Source of the DNA: Proteles cristata cristata
Lineage: Eukaryota > Chordata > Mammalia > Carnivora > Hyaenidae
Reading direction: 5' to 3'
Assembly: GCA_017311185.1 (NCBI GenBank)
Contig: JAESUZ010004910.1
Location: 124,001 to 188,000, forward strand
DNA length: 64,000 bases
A program made the position numbers and the translations under genes. This document shows, piece by piece, positions 23,774 through 36,269 of this stretch. Positions within the stretch are counted from its first letter, which is position 1. Each line of letters starts with the position of its first letter. Under the pieces are notes generated by a model that saw nothing but the letters and a program-made list of their open reading frames with translations, searched no databases and was not told where the DNA came from.

Positions 23774-26545
23774 ATGTAGGAATGTGCTGCTCTAGTAAAG
23801 CAGAGTTCCACTTCTTGTTGAATGTTTTTTGGAGAGCTTTGAAAGAGTATGGGATCTCATCACACAATGGACAGGATTTTATTAGAATCTCAAAGGACAA
23901 GGGCCCTCAGCAAAGATTCAGCTTTTATATATCTGTGTGCATTTCCCCAACCCCTCCACACACAGGCCTGAGTAGGCATCCAATAGGTAAAATATGTCTT
24001 TATTTAACAAAAAAGAATGCAATTTCTATCATAAATCCACATTTCCTCTAAAAGCAGAAAACTTCAAATTTTCTCAAGTAAATTCAGTAAAATTATTGGT
24101 CAGTTATTTTAATTTCAAACTCAGGCCATTTTTAAGGTTGTTCCCTTCTGTATTTTCTCCCCTAAATACCATTTAAATTGCAAAGAGGGCTTCTGCAGGT
24201 ATTTCTGTGTGTGTTGAGTATATACGGTCAATAGGCATTCTTCATTCTCAGCTGGCACCAGCTGATATTTAAATTGTCTTACCTACTCTTTGGAAACTGG
24301 TTCTTGTTCCCCCTACTTCTGCTACTGTCTGAGGTCCTAACAGGAGATCAAGCTTCTTAGAGTCCATTGGTGCCTTCAGCCATTTCCAAGTCTTCAGACA
24401 CTTTCAGCTGTCACTGTATTAATGGGAATCTGAGAGAAACTCAAACAGGTACCTCATGTTTCTTTATACCGTGGCTCATTTTATTTTATGCCTCCCTTAC
24501 CACTGTCCTGTGAAATGCATATTCAAGGTTGCTACCACCCTGAATTCTCAAATAGGAATCAGGCATTATTCTAGGTAATGTCCACATCTGTCCAGGTCTC
24601 TGTCTACATCTGTTACTCAATCAACATGAACCAGAATGATCATTTGGATTGATTGGGCATCTCTTCTAATTGGCCAATACATGTGCTATTCTGGTTGTTA
24701 GTTACCTAGAATTTGGACTCTACTCTCAAATCCTCAAAATGATGGAAATCTCAGTCACCCTCTCTCTCTTCAAGATGTTAGTCTGACAGAGACAGGAGCC
24801 TAAGTCCCACGCCCATATACTACTGTGGCTCTTTCTTCAGGGTAACGTGCTCCCCCTAGTCTAGGCAAACTTCATCTTGTCTCCAGAATAAGGCACTATG
24901 ACTCTTTATCTAGTCTCTTAAATTCTACTATTTATGGCACAAACTTTATGCCTGACTTCCTCAGTGGCTTGACCTCTTGCAGCTTAAAAGGAACTGAATA
25001 CTGAATATCAATACCTTTGACTTCAAAATTTCCTTCTCTGCAGTGAGGTTTAAATTTTATTTGTAAAGATTCAAAAGTTGAGCACTGACTGCTTATTTGT
25101 GTGTATTGTCTTCTTGGCATAAGTCCTACATAATCTTGGAAGCAAAGCTTGCTACTAACTAAATAGGAGAGGAAGTGAGGGACTCCTGACTAATATCTCA
25201 AAATTTCATCCTGCCACACTCATAAAAGCGATGTGTCTGTTCTTCATTTTTTCAAACACAGAAGCCCAGAAATTACAGAGAAGAAACTGGCCATGATACC
25301 CTTGGAAGTCAGATTAATGGTGGAGCGGTTTTTAATGCAACCTAAGGTCAGTGGGCAAACAGTTCTTGTACCATAATCAAATCAAGTTAACAATAGGAAG
25401 ATGAGTTTCTTATGGAGATCCAATGAGAGATGTTGGCAGGAAGGTAATCCTAGAAGTTCTCTGATGTTCTTTCAGATAATTAAAATTATTTTGCAATTCC
25501 AAATATAATCTCAACAACCCTTACCCCTATCTTGGCTTCACACACAGCAATGGGACCTGGGTTCACCTTTTCTAGAACACAGTATTAAAAAGACAGAAAA
25601 AGGATTGTCTGGGATCTGCAAAAATAAATAAATAATTAATTAATTTAAAAAAATTCAGGAGCCTGAAGAAATTTATAAGGCAAAGGCTGAACTGGGAAAC
25701 AGGATTCCAGAGTAAGAAGATATAATGTTCCCAAAATAGAGAGAAGATTGGAACTCTGGATGAGGGGCTGGAGTTTACAAGAGGAGTAGACTGTACATTT
25801 GCTTCACCTCCCTATTCACCAGCATGTTTTGAATCTACTACCAGAAATATGTATGTATACTCAGTATAAGGACCAGTGGCCAAAGTGATACTCTAAACAA
25901 GAATGGAAGAATTTCCTTCCTCCACTAATGTTGGCCAATGTCTTCATTGTGGATCTCAGGGTTAGAGGGGTAAACCAAAGGAATGGGGAAAATCGTAATA
26001 TTGTGTCTAGTGCTCAAATTCAGCTTCCAAGGAAAACTAGTGACATGCACCTTGGTAGTTCACAAAAGAGAATTTCATATTGGTTGTGGATACACACTTT
26101 TTATTTTACATATATTCAATTATATACTATAAATTTTGCTTATTAATTCTGCACAATAGGCTATGGCCAGACCTGCTTATGGAGAATGACTAAATGCACA
26201 TAAATGGAAGATTCCCATAATTTAGGTGTAAAGTAAATCACATAAGTATTTCACAAAAAGCATCTCTGGATCCAGAACCTAGACAAAGCCAGACATTAGG
26301 ATTGCTAAATTACAGAATTTTCACCCTACATGATAGAATAAGATGTTTCTGGGCAATGAAACAGCCTGAAAAGTAGAAAACAAGCCTGACTACTCTTTGC
26401 CTTGAGACTCTTGAACTTGTCAGATTTCTCACCTTCTCAAGCCACTGACCACTGTCTTGCCCCTGGGGGAAGAAGAGGAACACCAGAGGCTATGTTTGGT
26501 CAGAGGCATAGTTGTCAATACTGTTCTCCTATTGTTTTGATTCTT

Positions 26546-26779
26546 TTTTTTTTTTTTTTAAATTTTTTTTTTCAGTTTTATTTATTTCTAGGAGAGAGAG
26601 AGAGAGACAGTGCGAGCAGGGGAGGGTCAGAGAGAGAGGGAGTCACAGACTGAAACAGGCTCCAGGCTCCGAGCTGGCAGTCAGCACAGAGCCTGACGCG
26701 GGGCTCGAACCCACGAACTGCGAGATCATGACCTAAGCGAAAGTCGGACACTTAACCAACTAAGCCACCCAGGCGCCCC
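26546..26779 (-). mobile_element. Felid tRNA-Lys SINE, young-looking, antisense
   Basis: Reversed element with poly-T start, GA-rich tail part, ggctcgaacccacgaactgc (reversed B-box region) and the end ccacccaggcgcccc. Perfect 13-bp duplications tgttttgattctt lie at 26533-26545 and 26780-26792. Confidence 0.95.
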
Positions 26780-26869
26780 TGTTTTGATTCTTGAGATAGC
26801 TTGTGAATAGAACTCATTGGTGCCTGGGAACTCTTTTTCTGTCATTTTTGAACCCAGTTATAGTCTCCT

Positions 26870-27020
26870 CCAATCTGTGCCAAAGACATTGGGACTGTGA
26901 GCAAATTTTTTAACCTCTCTGAGCCTCAGCTTCCTCATCTCTAAAACAGATAAAAATAATGGCTTCCTTATATAATTTTGTGTGTGAAAGTGATAGCATG
27001 GAAAGCTCTATTAGAAGAAT
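26870..27020 (+). repeat. MIR relic
   Basis: ctgtgagcaaattttttaacctctctgagcctcag then ttcctcatctctaaaacag follows the MIR core closely. Confidence 0.75.
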
Positions 27021-27109
27021 ACTGTAGCAGAATGGTGAGGACAGAGAAAGTGCTTTGTTAGCTACTATTATTAATGTTATTAACCTGTCACCTTCCACAT
27101 GGAAATCAA

Positions 27110-27894
27110 TCGGCCCATGTCAATAAGTACTCAATGATATAATTTTTAATGATTGAAAAGTTTTCTATTATATGAGTGCCCTGTGGTTTATTGAACTAAT
27201 CAAGTATTGAGGGTCATTTAGATTGTGCCTACTTGTTTGACTATTATAATTCCAAGTAAAGTAAGCTAACTAAAATATATGTGCTTACACTTACTTCCTG
27301 CCCCAACCTCTCAAAATTTACAGTGAAAGGATTTCTTTACAGCATAAACTCAGGAAATGGGGAGAACAGCAGAAGCAGTAGCAAGAAAATTATGGTAGCA
27401 GAACAGCAAATAGTTTAGCAGACCTAAGAAAATGAAACTTTTTAGAAAAGAACAGCTTTTTTAAAAAGCCAGTTTCTGCTAATAAGAGAAAAGCAATGTG
27501 AATGAAGAGCCCAAGAGAAGTGTCAGGGTGCAGAGAGAACCCACAGCCAGCATGGATGCTGAAGTTACCTCAGACACAAGGAACCACACACTGACTGAAC
27601 CTTTATTGTTCCACTTGCTTCGCCTCCATATTCACCTCAGATCCATGATCCAATTATTATGAATGTAACTATTCCATGTTTATTTGACTACACATGTTTT
27701 ATATAGTCCCAATGGTGGATAAGTCAGGCTCTTTTCTCACTTTTTATTCAAGATGGTTACATATGTGTTCTTATACAACTGAGAATCTATTGCTTTCACA
27801 CACAACAAACATTTTAATTCAGTGTAAGATTCTCTTTGTTTTGTTTGTTTTGTTGCTCAGCAGTGCAGCAAATTTATTTTTCCTTTTTACCTTT
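27110..27894. other. No supported gene; unassigned DNA
   Basis: No named repeat or exon recognised. A G/T-rich run (ttgttttgtttgttttgttgc) lies near 27836-27856 at the edge of the L1 that follows. Confidence 0.5.
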
Positions 27895-28557
27895 TGACCC
27901 CACCCATTTCTCCCACCCCCACCTCTGCCAACTACCAATTTATGAACTTGTTTTTTGTTGCTGTTTGCTTTGTTTTTAGTTTCTATATATAAGACAGATC
28001 ATACTGTATTTGTCTTTCTCTGATTTTTTTTCTCTTAGCACAATGTCCTCAAGGTCCATTCATATTGTCACAAATGGCAGGATTGCATTTTTTTTTAGAG
28101 CTAAATAATATTCTACTTAATATATACCGCAAATTTCTTTATCCATTCATCCACTGATGGGCACTTAACTTAGACTATTTTCATATCTTAGCTGCTGTAT
28201 ATAATGCTACAAAAACATGGGTGTATATATATATTTTTCAAGTTAGCATTTTCATTTTCTTTGCATAAATACCCAGAAGTGGAAATGCTAGATCATATAG
28301 TTCCACATTTAATTTTTAATGACATTTCCATAGTGGCTGTACCTATTTACATCCCAATGAACAGTGCATGAGGGTTCCCTTTTTTCTACATTCTTGCCAA
28401 AACTTGTATTTCTTGTCTATTTGGTAATAGCCATCCTAACAGGTATAAAGCGATCTCTCATTCAGGTTTTAATTTGTATTGCCCTGATGATTATTTATGC
28501 TGAGCAACTTTCATATACCTGTTAGCCATCTCTATGTCTTCTTTGGAAAAATCTTTT

Positions 28558-29370
28558 TAATTTTTTTAATTTAAATTTTAGTTAGTTAATATATGATGCA
28601 ATATTGGTTTCAGGAGTAGAATTCAGTGATTCATCACTTATATAAAACACCCAGTGCTCATCACAAGTGTCCTCCTTAACCCCCATCACGCATCTAGCCC
28701 GTCTCCCACTGATCTCCCTCATACTCCCACATACTCCCATGAGTATGGTCAACTCATCTTTCACAAAGAAGGGTAGAATATTCAGTGGAAAAAAGTCTCT
28801 TCAACAAATGGTGTTGGGAAAACTGGACACCGACATGCAGAATGAAAGAAGACCACTTTCTTACACTATTCACAAAAATAAATTCAAAAGGGACGAAAGA
28901 TCTAAATGTGAGTCAGGGAATCATCAGACTCCTTAAAGAAAACAAAGGGAACAATCTCTTTGACCTCAGCTAGAGTAACTTCTTTCTAGATACACTAGAG
29001 CAACTTCTTTCTAGACATGTCATTGAAGGCAAGGGAAACAAAAGCAAACATGAACTATTGGGATTTCATCAAGGGAAAAAGCTTCTGCACAGAGAAGGAA
29101 ACTATCAACAAATTAAAACGTAGCCTATAGAATAGGAGAAGATATTTGTAAACAACATACAGGATAAAGAGTTAGTATCCAAGATCTATAAAGAACTTAC
29201 AAATTCAAACCCAAAAATAAACAACACAATTAAAAAATGGGCATAAGACATGAATAAATGCTTTTCCAAAGAAGACATCCAAATGGATCACAGACACATA
29301 AAAGATGCTCAACATCACTCATAATCAAGGAAATACAAATCAAAACCATGATGAGATACCACCTCACAGT
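28558..29370. mobile_element. Nested carnivore LINE-1 with 5' inversion (twin priming)
   Basis: The left part (28558-28730) is an L1 3' end on the minus strand (reversed phrase cagtgattcatcacttatataa...cacccagtgctcatc). The right part (28731-29370) is ORF2 sequence on the plus strand, readable as [20 protein letters not shown] and later [24 protein letters not shown] sequence. Opposite orientation of the 5' piece within one pair of target duplications is the signature of twin priming. Duplications: ttggaaaaatctttt at 28543-28557 and a two-base-longer form at 29371-29387. Confidence 0.85.
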
Positions 29371-30622
29371 TTGGAAAAGTATCTTTTACCATTTTTTAAT
29401 CAGACTGTTTTTTGTTGTTGTTGCTGTTTGTTTTTGCCATTGAATTAGTTCTTTATGTTTTTTGGATATTAGCTCATGATCAGATATATGATTTGCAAAT
29501 ATCTTCTCCCATTCTGTAGGTTACCTTTCCATTTTGTTAATGGTTTCCTTTGTTATACACAAGCTTTTTAGTATGACATAGTCCTACTTATTTATTTTTT
29601 TTATGTTGCTTTTGTTTTTGGTGTCAGATTCAAAAAAATCTTCACCAAGACTTATGTCAAAGAGCTTATTGCCTATGTTTTTGTCTAGAAGTTTTAAGGT
29701 TTCAGCTTTCAAGTCTTTAGTCTTTTTTTTTTTTTTTAAGATTGTATTGGCTTTCTCCAATGATTCGTGAATTGAGTAGTATCCCATCTAATGGAGAGAA
29801 AAGAGTTCTTAGGAACTATATAAAATGAAAGAATTTTAGAGGCAGAAGGAAGAATTCTTTAATCTATTCAGAGTTAATTTTTGTGTATGATATAAGACAG
29901 TGGTCAAGTTTCAGTCTTTTGTGTGTGGCTGTTCAGTTTCTCTAACATCATTTATTGAAGAGACTATCCTTTCTCTATTATATGTTCTTGACTCCTGGGT
30001 TATACATTACTTGACCCTGGGTGTATGGTTTTATTCCTGTGCACACCATTCTGTTTCATTAATCTGAGTCTGTTTTTATTTCAATACCATACTGTTTCAA
30101 CCACTATATCTTTATAATATAGTGTGAAATCAGGATGTGTGATGTTTTCAAGTTTGTTTTTCTTTCTCAAGATTGCTATGGCTATTTTGTTTTTTTCATG
30201 GTTACATAAAAATTTTAGGATTATTCAATTTCTTTAAAAAATTGCATTGGAAATTTGATAGGGATTGCATTGAACCTGTCAATTGCTTTGGATAGTATGG
30301 ACATTTCAACAATATTGATTCTTTCAATCCATGAGCATGGAATACCTTTCATATTTATTTAGGTATTTAGGTCTTCAATTTCTTTCACTGATGTCTTATA
30401 GTTTTCAATAGACAGAACTTTCATCTTCTTGCTTAAATTTATTCTCAAGTATTTTATTCTTTTTGATGCAAATGTAAATGGAACTGTTTTCCCTATTTCT
30501 CCTTCTAAATGTTCGTTATTGGTATACAGAAATGCAATAGATTTTTGTGTATTGATTTTGTACCAACTTTACTGGATTCATTTATTAGTCCTAAGAGTTT
30601 TTATGGAGTCTTTAGGGTTTTC

Positions 30623-30663
<41 letters not shown>

Positions 30664-30668
30664 ATTAT
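30623..30668 (+). repeat. (TTA)n microsatellite inside the ancient L1
   Basis: About 15 ATT/TTA units with one interruption near the end. Likely length-variable. Confidence 0.95.
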
Positions 30669-32775
30669 TTCCTGCATCAAGAAAAATTTTTCTTCTTGAA
30701 TAATTCCTCTGGCTAAGATTTTCAATACTATGTTGAATAAAAGCAATGAGAGTGGCTATTCTCATGCTCCTGATCTTAGAGGAAATGCTTTCAGCTTTTC
30801 ATCATTGAGAATGATGTTAGCTATGGGTTTGTCACATATAGCTTTTTGTGTGTGTGTTGAGGTAACTTACCTATATACCCTCTTTGTTAAGAGATTGGAT
30901 CATAAATGGATGCTGAATTTTGTCAAATGCTTTTTCTATTTGCATCTATATGCATCTATTGAGATGATCATATGATTTTATCCTTGATGTTGTTAATATG
31001 GTATAACACATTGACTGATTTGCAAATGTTACATCACTGGAATAAATCCCACTTGATCATTAGGTATAATCCTTTTAATGTATTATGAAATTTGGTTTGC
31101 TAATATTTTGTGGAGGATTTTTATATCTATTGTTTTATATCCATGTTCAGCATGGATATTCACCAGTAATTCTCTTTTTTTATGATGTCCTTGTCTGGTT
31201 TTGGTATCAAGATAATGCTGTCCTCATAAAATGAGCTTGAAAGAGTTCCCTCCTATTCTATTTTTTGGAAGAATACAAGAAAAACTGGTACTAGTTATTC
31301 TTTGAATGTTTTGCAGAATTCACCAAGCGAAATCGCCTAGTCCTGGACTTTTATTCTTGGAGGCCTTTGATTGTTTATTCAATCTCTATATTAGTAATCA
31401 TTCTGTTCAGATTTTCTATTTCATTATGATTTAGTCTTAGAAGTATGTATGTTTTCAGGAATTTATCAATTGGAGTAATTTTTTTGATGAGTCTGATTAA
31501 AAGTTTATCAATTTTATCTTTTCAACAAACCAGCACTTATTCATTACTTTTTCTATATTTTTTAGTCTCCATTTGTTTCTTCTCTCATCTTTTATTTCTT
31601 TCCCCCTATTAATTTCAAACTTTGTGTTTTTTTCTTTATCTAATTCCTTTAGGTATAAAGTTAAATTGTTTATTTGAGACTTTTACTGTTTCTTAAGGTG
31701 GGCATTTATTGCTACAAACTTGCCTCTCAAAACTATCTTTTGCTGCATCCCACAAATTTTGGTATGTTCTATTTATATTTTATCAAGGTATTTTTATTTC
31801 TCTTTAAGTTTCTTCTTTGACTCACTAGTGTTTTAGTAACATGTTGTTTAATCTCCACATATTTGTGAATTTTCCAGCTTTGTTCATATAATTAATTTCT
31901 AATTTCATACAATTATGGTCAGAAAAGATGTTTAATATGATTTCAATCCTCTTAAAACTATTAAGATTTGTTTTGTGCCCTAACATGTGATCTATCCTAA
32001 AAAATGCTCCATGTGCACTTGAGAAGAATGTGTGTTCTGTTGCTTTTGGATGTAATGTTCTACATATATCTATAAAGTCTATCTGGTCTAATGTGTCATT
32101 TAAGGCTAATGTTTCCTTGCTGATGATCTGTCTGGATAACGTATCTATTGATGTAAGTGGGAAATTAAAATCCTGTATTATTGTATTTCTGTTTATTTTG
32201 TCCTCTAAATCTGTTAATATTGTTTTATACATTTAGGTGTTCCTATGCCGGATGCATGAATGTTTACAAATGTTATAGCCTTCTGTTGGACTGATCCTTT
32301 TATCGTTATGTAACACTCATCTTTGTCTCTTATTATTGTTTTTGTTTTAAAGTCTATTTTGTCTGCTATACGTATAGCTACTTCAAGTTTTCTTTTGGTT
32401 TCCACTTGCATGGAATATCTTTTTCCTTCTCTTTACATTCAGTCTGTATGTGTCCTTACATCTGAAGTTAGTCTCTTGTAGGCAGCATTTAGATAGATAT
32501 TTTTTAAAATACATTCAGCCACTGTATACCTTTAGTCTCATTTACATTCAAAGTAATTTATGATAGATATGTACTTATTGCCATTTTGTTAATTGCTTAC
32601 TGGCTGTTTTTGCAGTTTCTCTCTGTTTCTTTCTTTTCCTATTCTCTTCCTCTATGCTTTGAGGACTTTCTTTAGTGATATATTCACTTTCCTTTTTCCT
32701 TACCCTTTGTGTATTTACTATAGTTTTTTGCTTTCTGGTTACATAGTTTGTAGATAAAATCCTATATCTACAACA

Positions 32776-33654
32776 GCTTAATTTAAGCTGGAAGCTGGAA
32801 CAAAAAGAGATGCTAAAATGAAAAGGATTACTTGATAGTCTGTTTTAGAAGCAACCAGACCCCTGGTTCACTGCCAAGAAACCATTTATTTGCAACCCTG
32901 GCTGGGCAAAGACAGATGATTTCTTCCCCATGGAGAGTAAAACAGAGATTCACCAGGGACACAGGCAGTTAAAGGTGGAGGTTTCATACGAAACTAAGTA
33001 AGGCACAATGAATGCTGAGTTTTCCAGGGTTCTTTTCCCTCTGACAGGCAACTCCTCTTCCTCCAGATTCAAAGTGAGCAAGTCTTCTCTGTAGGATCTG
33101 ATTGACCCAAGAGGAAAGACTTAAAGAATCTGATATTCACATTTTCTCAACTCAAGTATTTGACTAGATCATCCTACAGCAAATCTTGCCATTGTCAGTC
33201 CTTACTGAAATAATCACTTCTAATTAGCCTTTCCTTGCCTTATTCTTAAACAAGGTCCAGGAATCAGGGATCACCAGAGATCAGAGGAATGACTGCTATG
33301 ATAGAGGGAAATCAAGAAGAAAAAATAACTTGGTGGGCTGCGCAGAGGAAGGAAAACTTAAAACAAACAAAACACCTCCAAAAGCCTGTGAATATTCCCA
33401 AAGACATGAAGAAACTTGCAACCATAAGAGAATAACAGGGATAAATAAAAGGAAACATTTCTAAAACGAAAAAGATCTCTTGGAAGTAAACAATATGAAT
33501 TTTTATATATTATAGACAATGATTTGGTAAAAATATTAGAAAGAAAAAATTAAATGATATAAACCAGATTTTGCATCATAAGATAAAATCATGAAGGAAT
33601 TTAATTTCTGAAAAGTCTTTAAAAATATGGAAAAGCAAGTAGCAGAAATCTACT
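32776..33654. other. No supported gene; unassigned DNA
   Basis: About 0.9 kb with no repeat I can name and no exon signals. Confidence 0.5.
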
Positions 33655-33666
33655 AGAGATCTTTCT

Positions 33667-33875
33667 TTTTTTTAATGTTTATTTATTTTTGAGAGACAGA
33701 GAGAAAGACAGAGCATGAATGGAGAGGGGCAAAGAGAGAGGGGGACACAGAATCTGAAGTAGGGTCCAGACTCTGAGCTGTCAGCTATGAGTTTGTGGGG
33801 CTTGACCCCATGAACTGCGAGATCATGGCCTGAGCTGAAATTCGGCACTCAATGACTGAGCCACCCAGGCACCCC
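33667..33875 (-). mobile_element. Carnivore tRNA-Lys SINE, antisense
   Basis: Reversed element from tttttaatgtttatttattttt to ccacccaggcacccc. Imperfect duplications agagatctttct (33655-33666) and agaaacctttct (33877-33888), 10 of 12 identical. Confidence 0.92.
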
Positions 33876-34474
33876 AAGAAACCTTTCTAAATTAAATAAA
33901 CTTTATGCCTGGAAACAACAAAACATCTGTTACATAAGGCTTACAGACAAATCACAATCTCAGTGCACCTGTTTTTGATGAAAGGCCAAAACCAGAAATG
34001 CAGACCAATGCAAAACATACCTTCTTTATATAAGTCTCCCCAGCTAGTCTTTACAAGCTCCAAAAAGGGTGAGGTAGGGTGAGTAAACTCTCAACTCCTG
34101 CAACTTCTCCTATGACTACTGTGATTCAGCCAAGAGAAATGAACCAACAGACTTCATATTTTTTTACTTTCATTCCATAACTGCTTAGATTCATTCTGAA
34201 TATTTGTAAGGTTCTATGTGTTATTAGGTGCTAACAGTATTTTGACAAGATTGAGTATATTCTAGTAAAATAAAATGGAGAACTGAGACAATGAGGAAGA
34301 AATTCTAGACCTAGTGTTTCACTTTCCCTAAAATATGCAGGAATGAAGAATAAAATGTTCTTAAAATTCTCTTATTTATTTTACTTCTAGTTTTAATCAA
34401 TGTCTATACCTTGAAGAGGAGTGCAGAGAGCAGGCAACTGTCAAGTAAATTTGATTATATATATTCACAGTCAT

Positions 34475-34905
34475 GCATTGGTGCTCAGTAGAACCACCTA
34501 GCATGCTCTATGCCACACCAATTGAATCTTAATCTCAGGGTGTGGCATTAGTGCTGTTTAAAAGCTACCCAATTAATTCTGGGGCGCCTGGGTGGCTTAG
34601 TCGGTTAGGCGTCCGACTTTCACTTAGGTCATGATCTCCCGGTTCGAGCCCCGCATCGGGCTCTGTGCTGACTGCCAGCTCAGAGCCTGGAGCCTGTTTC
34701 AGTCTGTGACTCCCTCTCTCTCTGACCCTCCCCTGCTCACGCTGTCTCTTTCTCTCTCTCGAGAAAGAGACTCTTTATCTCTCTCTCTCTCAAGAAAGAG
34801 ACTCTGTCTCTCTCTCCTAGAAATAAATAAAACATTTAAAAAAATAAAATAAAAGCTACCCAAATAATTCTAATGTGCATTAAGAATTGACAACTACTAG
34901 TGATA
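34475..34905. mobile_element. hAT-type non-autonomous DNA transposon relic, split by a SINE
   Basis: The left part tgctcagtagaaccacctag ... tgaatcttaatctcagg and the right part aataattctaatgtgcattaagaattg look like the two halves of the mammalian element whose consensus runs ...gaatcacct...ccaggtgattctaatgtgca...gagaaccactg. The SINE at 34581-34849 interrupts it. The family name is not determined. Confidence 0.5.
34581..34849 (+). mobile_element. Felid tRNA-Lys SINE with an expanded CT/GA segment
   Basis: Head ggggcgcctgggtggcttag, body ggttcgagccccgcatcggg, tail aaataaataaaacattt. Target duplications of 22 bp at 34559-34580 and 34850-34871 differ at one base. Between 34742 and 34815 the usual CT-rich stretch is enlarged by two copies of a block containing agaaagagactct, giving a self-complementary segment. 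Confidence 0.95.
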
Positions 34906-35580
34906 ATCAAATCTATAACTCAGGCTAAACAAACACTTTAAAGCCTGTGCTTTGGATTATCTATTTATATTTCTTCAAAAGCTGGTTATTGTCAGGTATC
35001 TACCTTTTATTTTTATTTTTTTGGAAACTATAGATATAATGCCCAAATAGGGGATCATACTTTGTTAGTTTAAGTGGTTTCATATTTGGCACTTGGCTCT
35101 CTTCACTAGTTTCCCAACACTTAGCTACAATAATGTGGGGCCTTGGGTGCAAAATGGGAACTAATAATGTCTTTCTTGGAGTGAGGGGTTGTCTTGAAGC
35201 AAAAGATCAATATATGTAAGTTTTCTGTTGGATCATATGAATAATGATCCTCCATCTAATTATGCATCTTTATAGGGAAGACTTTAAAAATCACTGTCAG
35301 GGCATTAAATTTGGTCTAACATTAATAAGCCCTGGAAACAAACATGGGCTATTTTCCTCCTTGTGAGAGGGTTGGAGCTCTACAGTGATGTGTGAGCAAA
35401 TGATCACTTCAACCTAATGATTGTCTTTCTAATTGGTTCCGGGGAAGTTATATATATATTTTTTTTCTTTGAGTAATTACTCTGTATTTTTCCCCCAGGT
35501 TCAGTGGCATTTTCTCTAAAGAGATAATAATAGAGCTAACCTAATAGTGGAAAATAACTTCAGGCAGTCTATTTGAAGTG
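34906..35580. other. No supported gene; unassigned DNA
   Basis: AT-rich, nothing recognised. Confidence 0.5.
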
Positions 35581-35584
35581 CTAA

Positions 35585-35839
35585 GGAAGGAAGGTAGGAA
35601 AGAAGAAAAAGAAAGAAAGAAAGAGAGAAAGAGAGAGAGAGAAAGAAAGAAAGAAAGGAAGGAAGAAAGGAAGGAAGGAAGGAAGGAAGGAAGGAAGGAA
35701 GGAAGGAAGGAAGGAAGAGAAAGAAAGACAGGGAAAGAAAGGGGAAAGACAGGGAAAGAAAGAAAGAAAGAGAGAGAGAGAGAAAAGAAAGAAAGAGGAA
35801 GGAAGGAAGGAAGGAAGGAAGGAAGGAAGGAAGGAAGGA
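35585..35839 (+). repeat. (GAAA)n/(GGAA)n compound purine microsatellite
   Basis: An uninterrupted polypurine strand of about 255 bp in which GAAA, GA and GGAA units alternate. The two purest (GGAA)n blocks are at about 35655-35715 and 35799-35838. Open frames of KER/SFLP-type low-complexity residues on both strands here are artefacts. A G-run (ttggggggggggcggg) follows at 35884-35899. Confidence 0.97.
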
Positions 35840-35939
35840 AAGTTATGATGACATGCCAATAACAAAGAAGGAGGAGGAGTGGGTTGGGGGGGGGCGGGAA
35901 TGTATGGACCAACTCCAGGTAAAGGCCTTTCACATCCTT

Positions 35940-36085
35940 CTCATGACCTTTCAGGATATTTGTTAAAGCCTGCAGATTCCTAGGCTCCACACTATCTCAA
36001 AATCATATTGGAAGGAAAGAGGCTTAGGAATCTACATTTTAAATACTCTCCTCAGGTGAGTTTAAGGCATTATAAACTGTTTGAA
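35940..36085. mobile_element. Possible hAT-type DNA transposon relic
   Basis: ttaaagcctgcagattcctaggctccac ... ggaatctacattttaaatactctcctcaggtgag ... actgtttgaaaattattgg follows the same consensus as the split element near 34.5 kb. Diverged. Confidence 0.45.
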
Positions 36086-36269
36086 AATTATTGGCTAAGG
36101 ACAGGCTGGGTACTAATGCCAGGGATGCTATTAAGCTTCATCTTCCAAAGCAAAGACAATAATATTTTAAGGTAATACAAACCTCGTGGACATAGTGCTT
36201 CTGGGATTAATCTCAGACCATGGGCAGTTCTATTTGATGCAAAGCCAAAAAAGTGACAGGGGAAGACAG

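Larger units (their letters stand above)
21872..26532. other. No supported gene; mostly repeat-poor DNA
   Basis: About 4.7 kb with no young SINE or L1. Only a MIR-like tail near 23248-23315 and a possible hAT relic at 23575-23773 are recognisable. Short open frames show no family resemblance. Confidence 0.55.
27895..32775 (-). mobile_element. Ancient LINE-1, about 4.1 kb of its own sequence, antisense, interrupted by a younger L1
   Basis: The minus strand reads from inter-ORF/early ORF2 sequence (near 32.4-32.7 kb) through ORF2 to the 3'UTR (ccacccatttctcccaccc near 27.9 kb). Endonuclease fragments such as NDTLDQIDFIDICRTLHPK and RIDHMLGHKTN are readable at 31825-32232. Many indels and stops are present. 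A second L1 sits at 28558-29370; the older element resumes without loss on either side of it. Probably an L1MA-type copy. Confidence 0.85.

Noticed and set aside
26546..26779. tRNA-like A/B-box sequences that could be called tRNA genes
   Set aside because: They belong to tRNA-Lys-derived SINEs, with CT-rich 3' parts, A tails and target duplications. No cloverleaf of a functional tRNA is intact.
34742..34815. Repeats with spacers suggesting a CRISPR-like or hairpin array
   Set aside because: Only two units, within a SINE CT tract in a mammalian genome. It is a local expansion.
35541..35990. 149-residue minus-strand open frame and mirror frames rich in Ser/Phe/Leu/Pro or Lys/Glu/Arg
   Set aside because: They are translations of the GAAA/GGAA microsatellite; low complexity on both strands with no coding signal.
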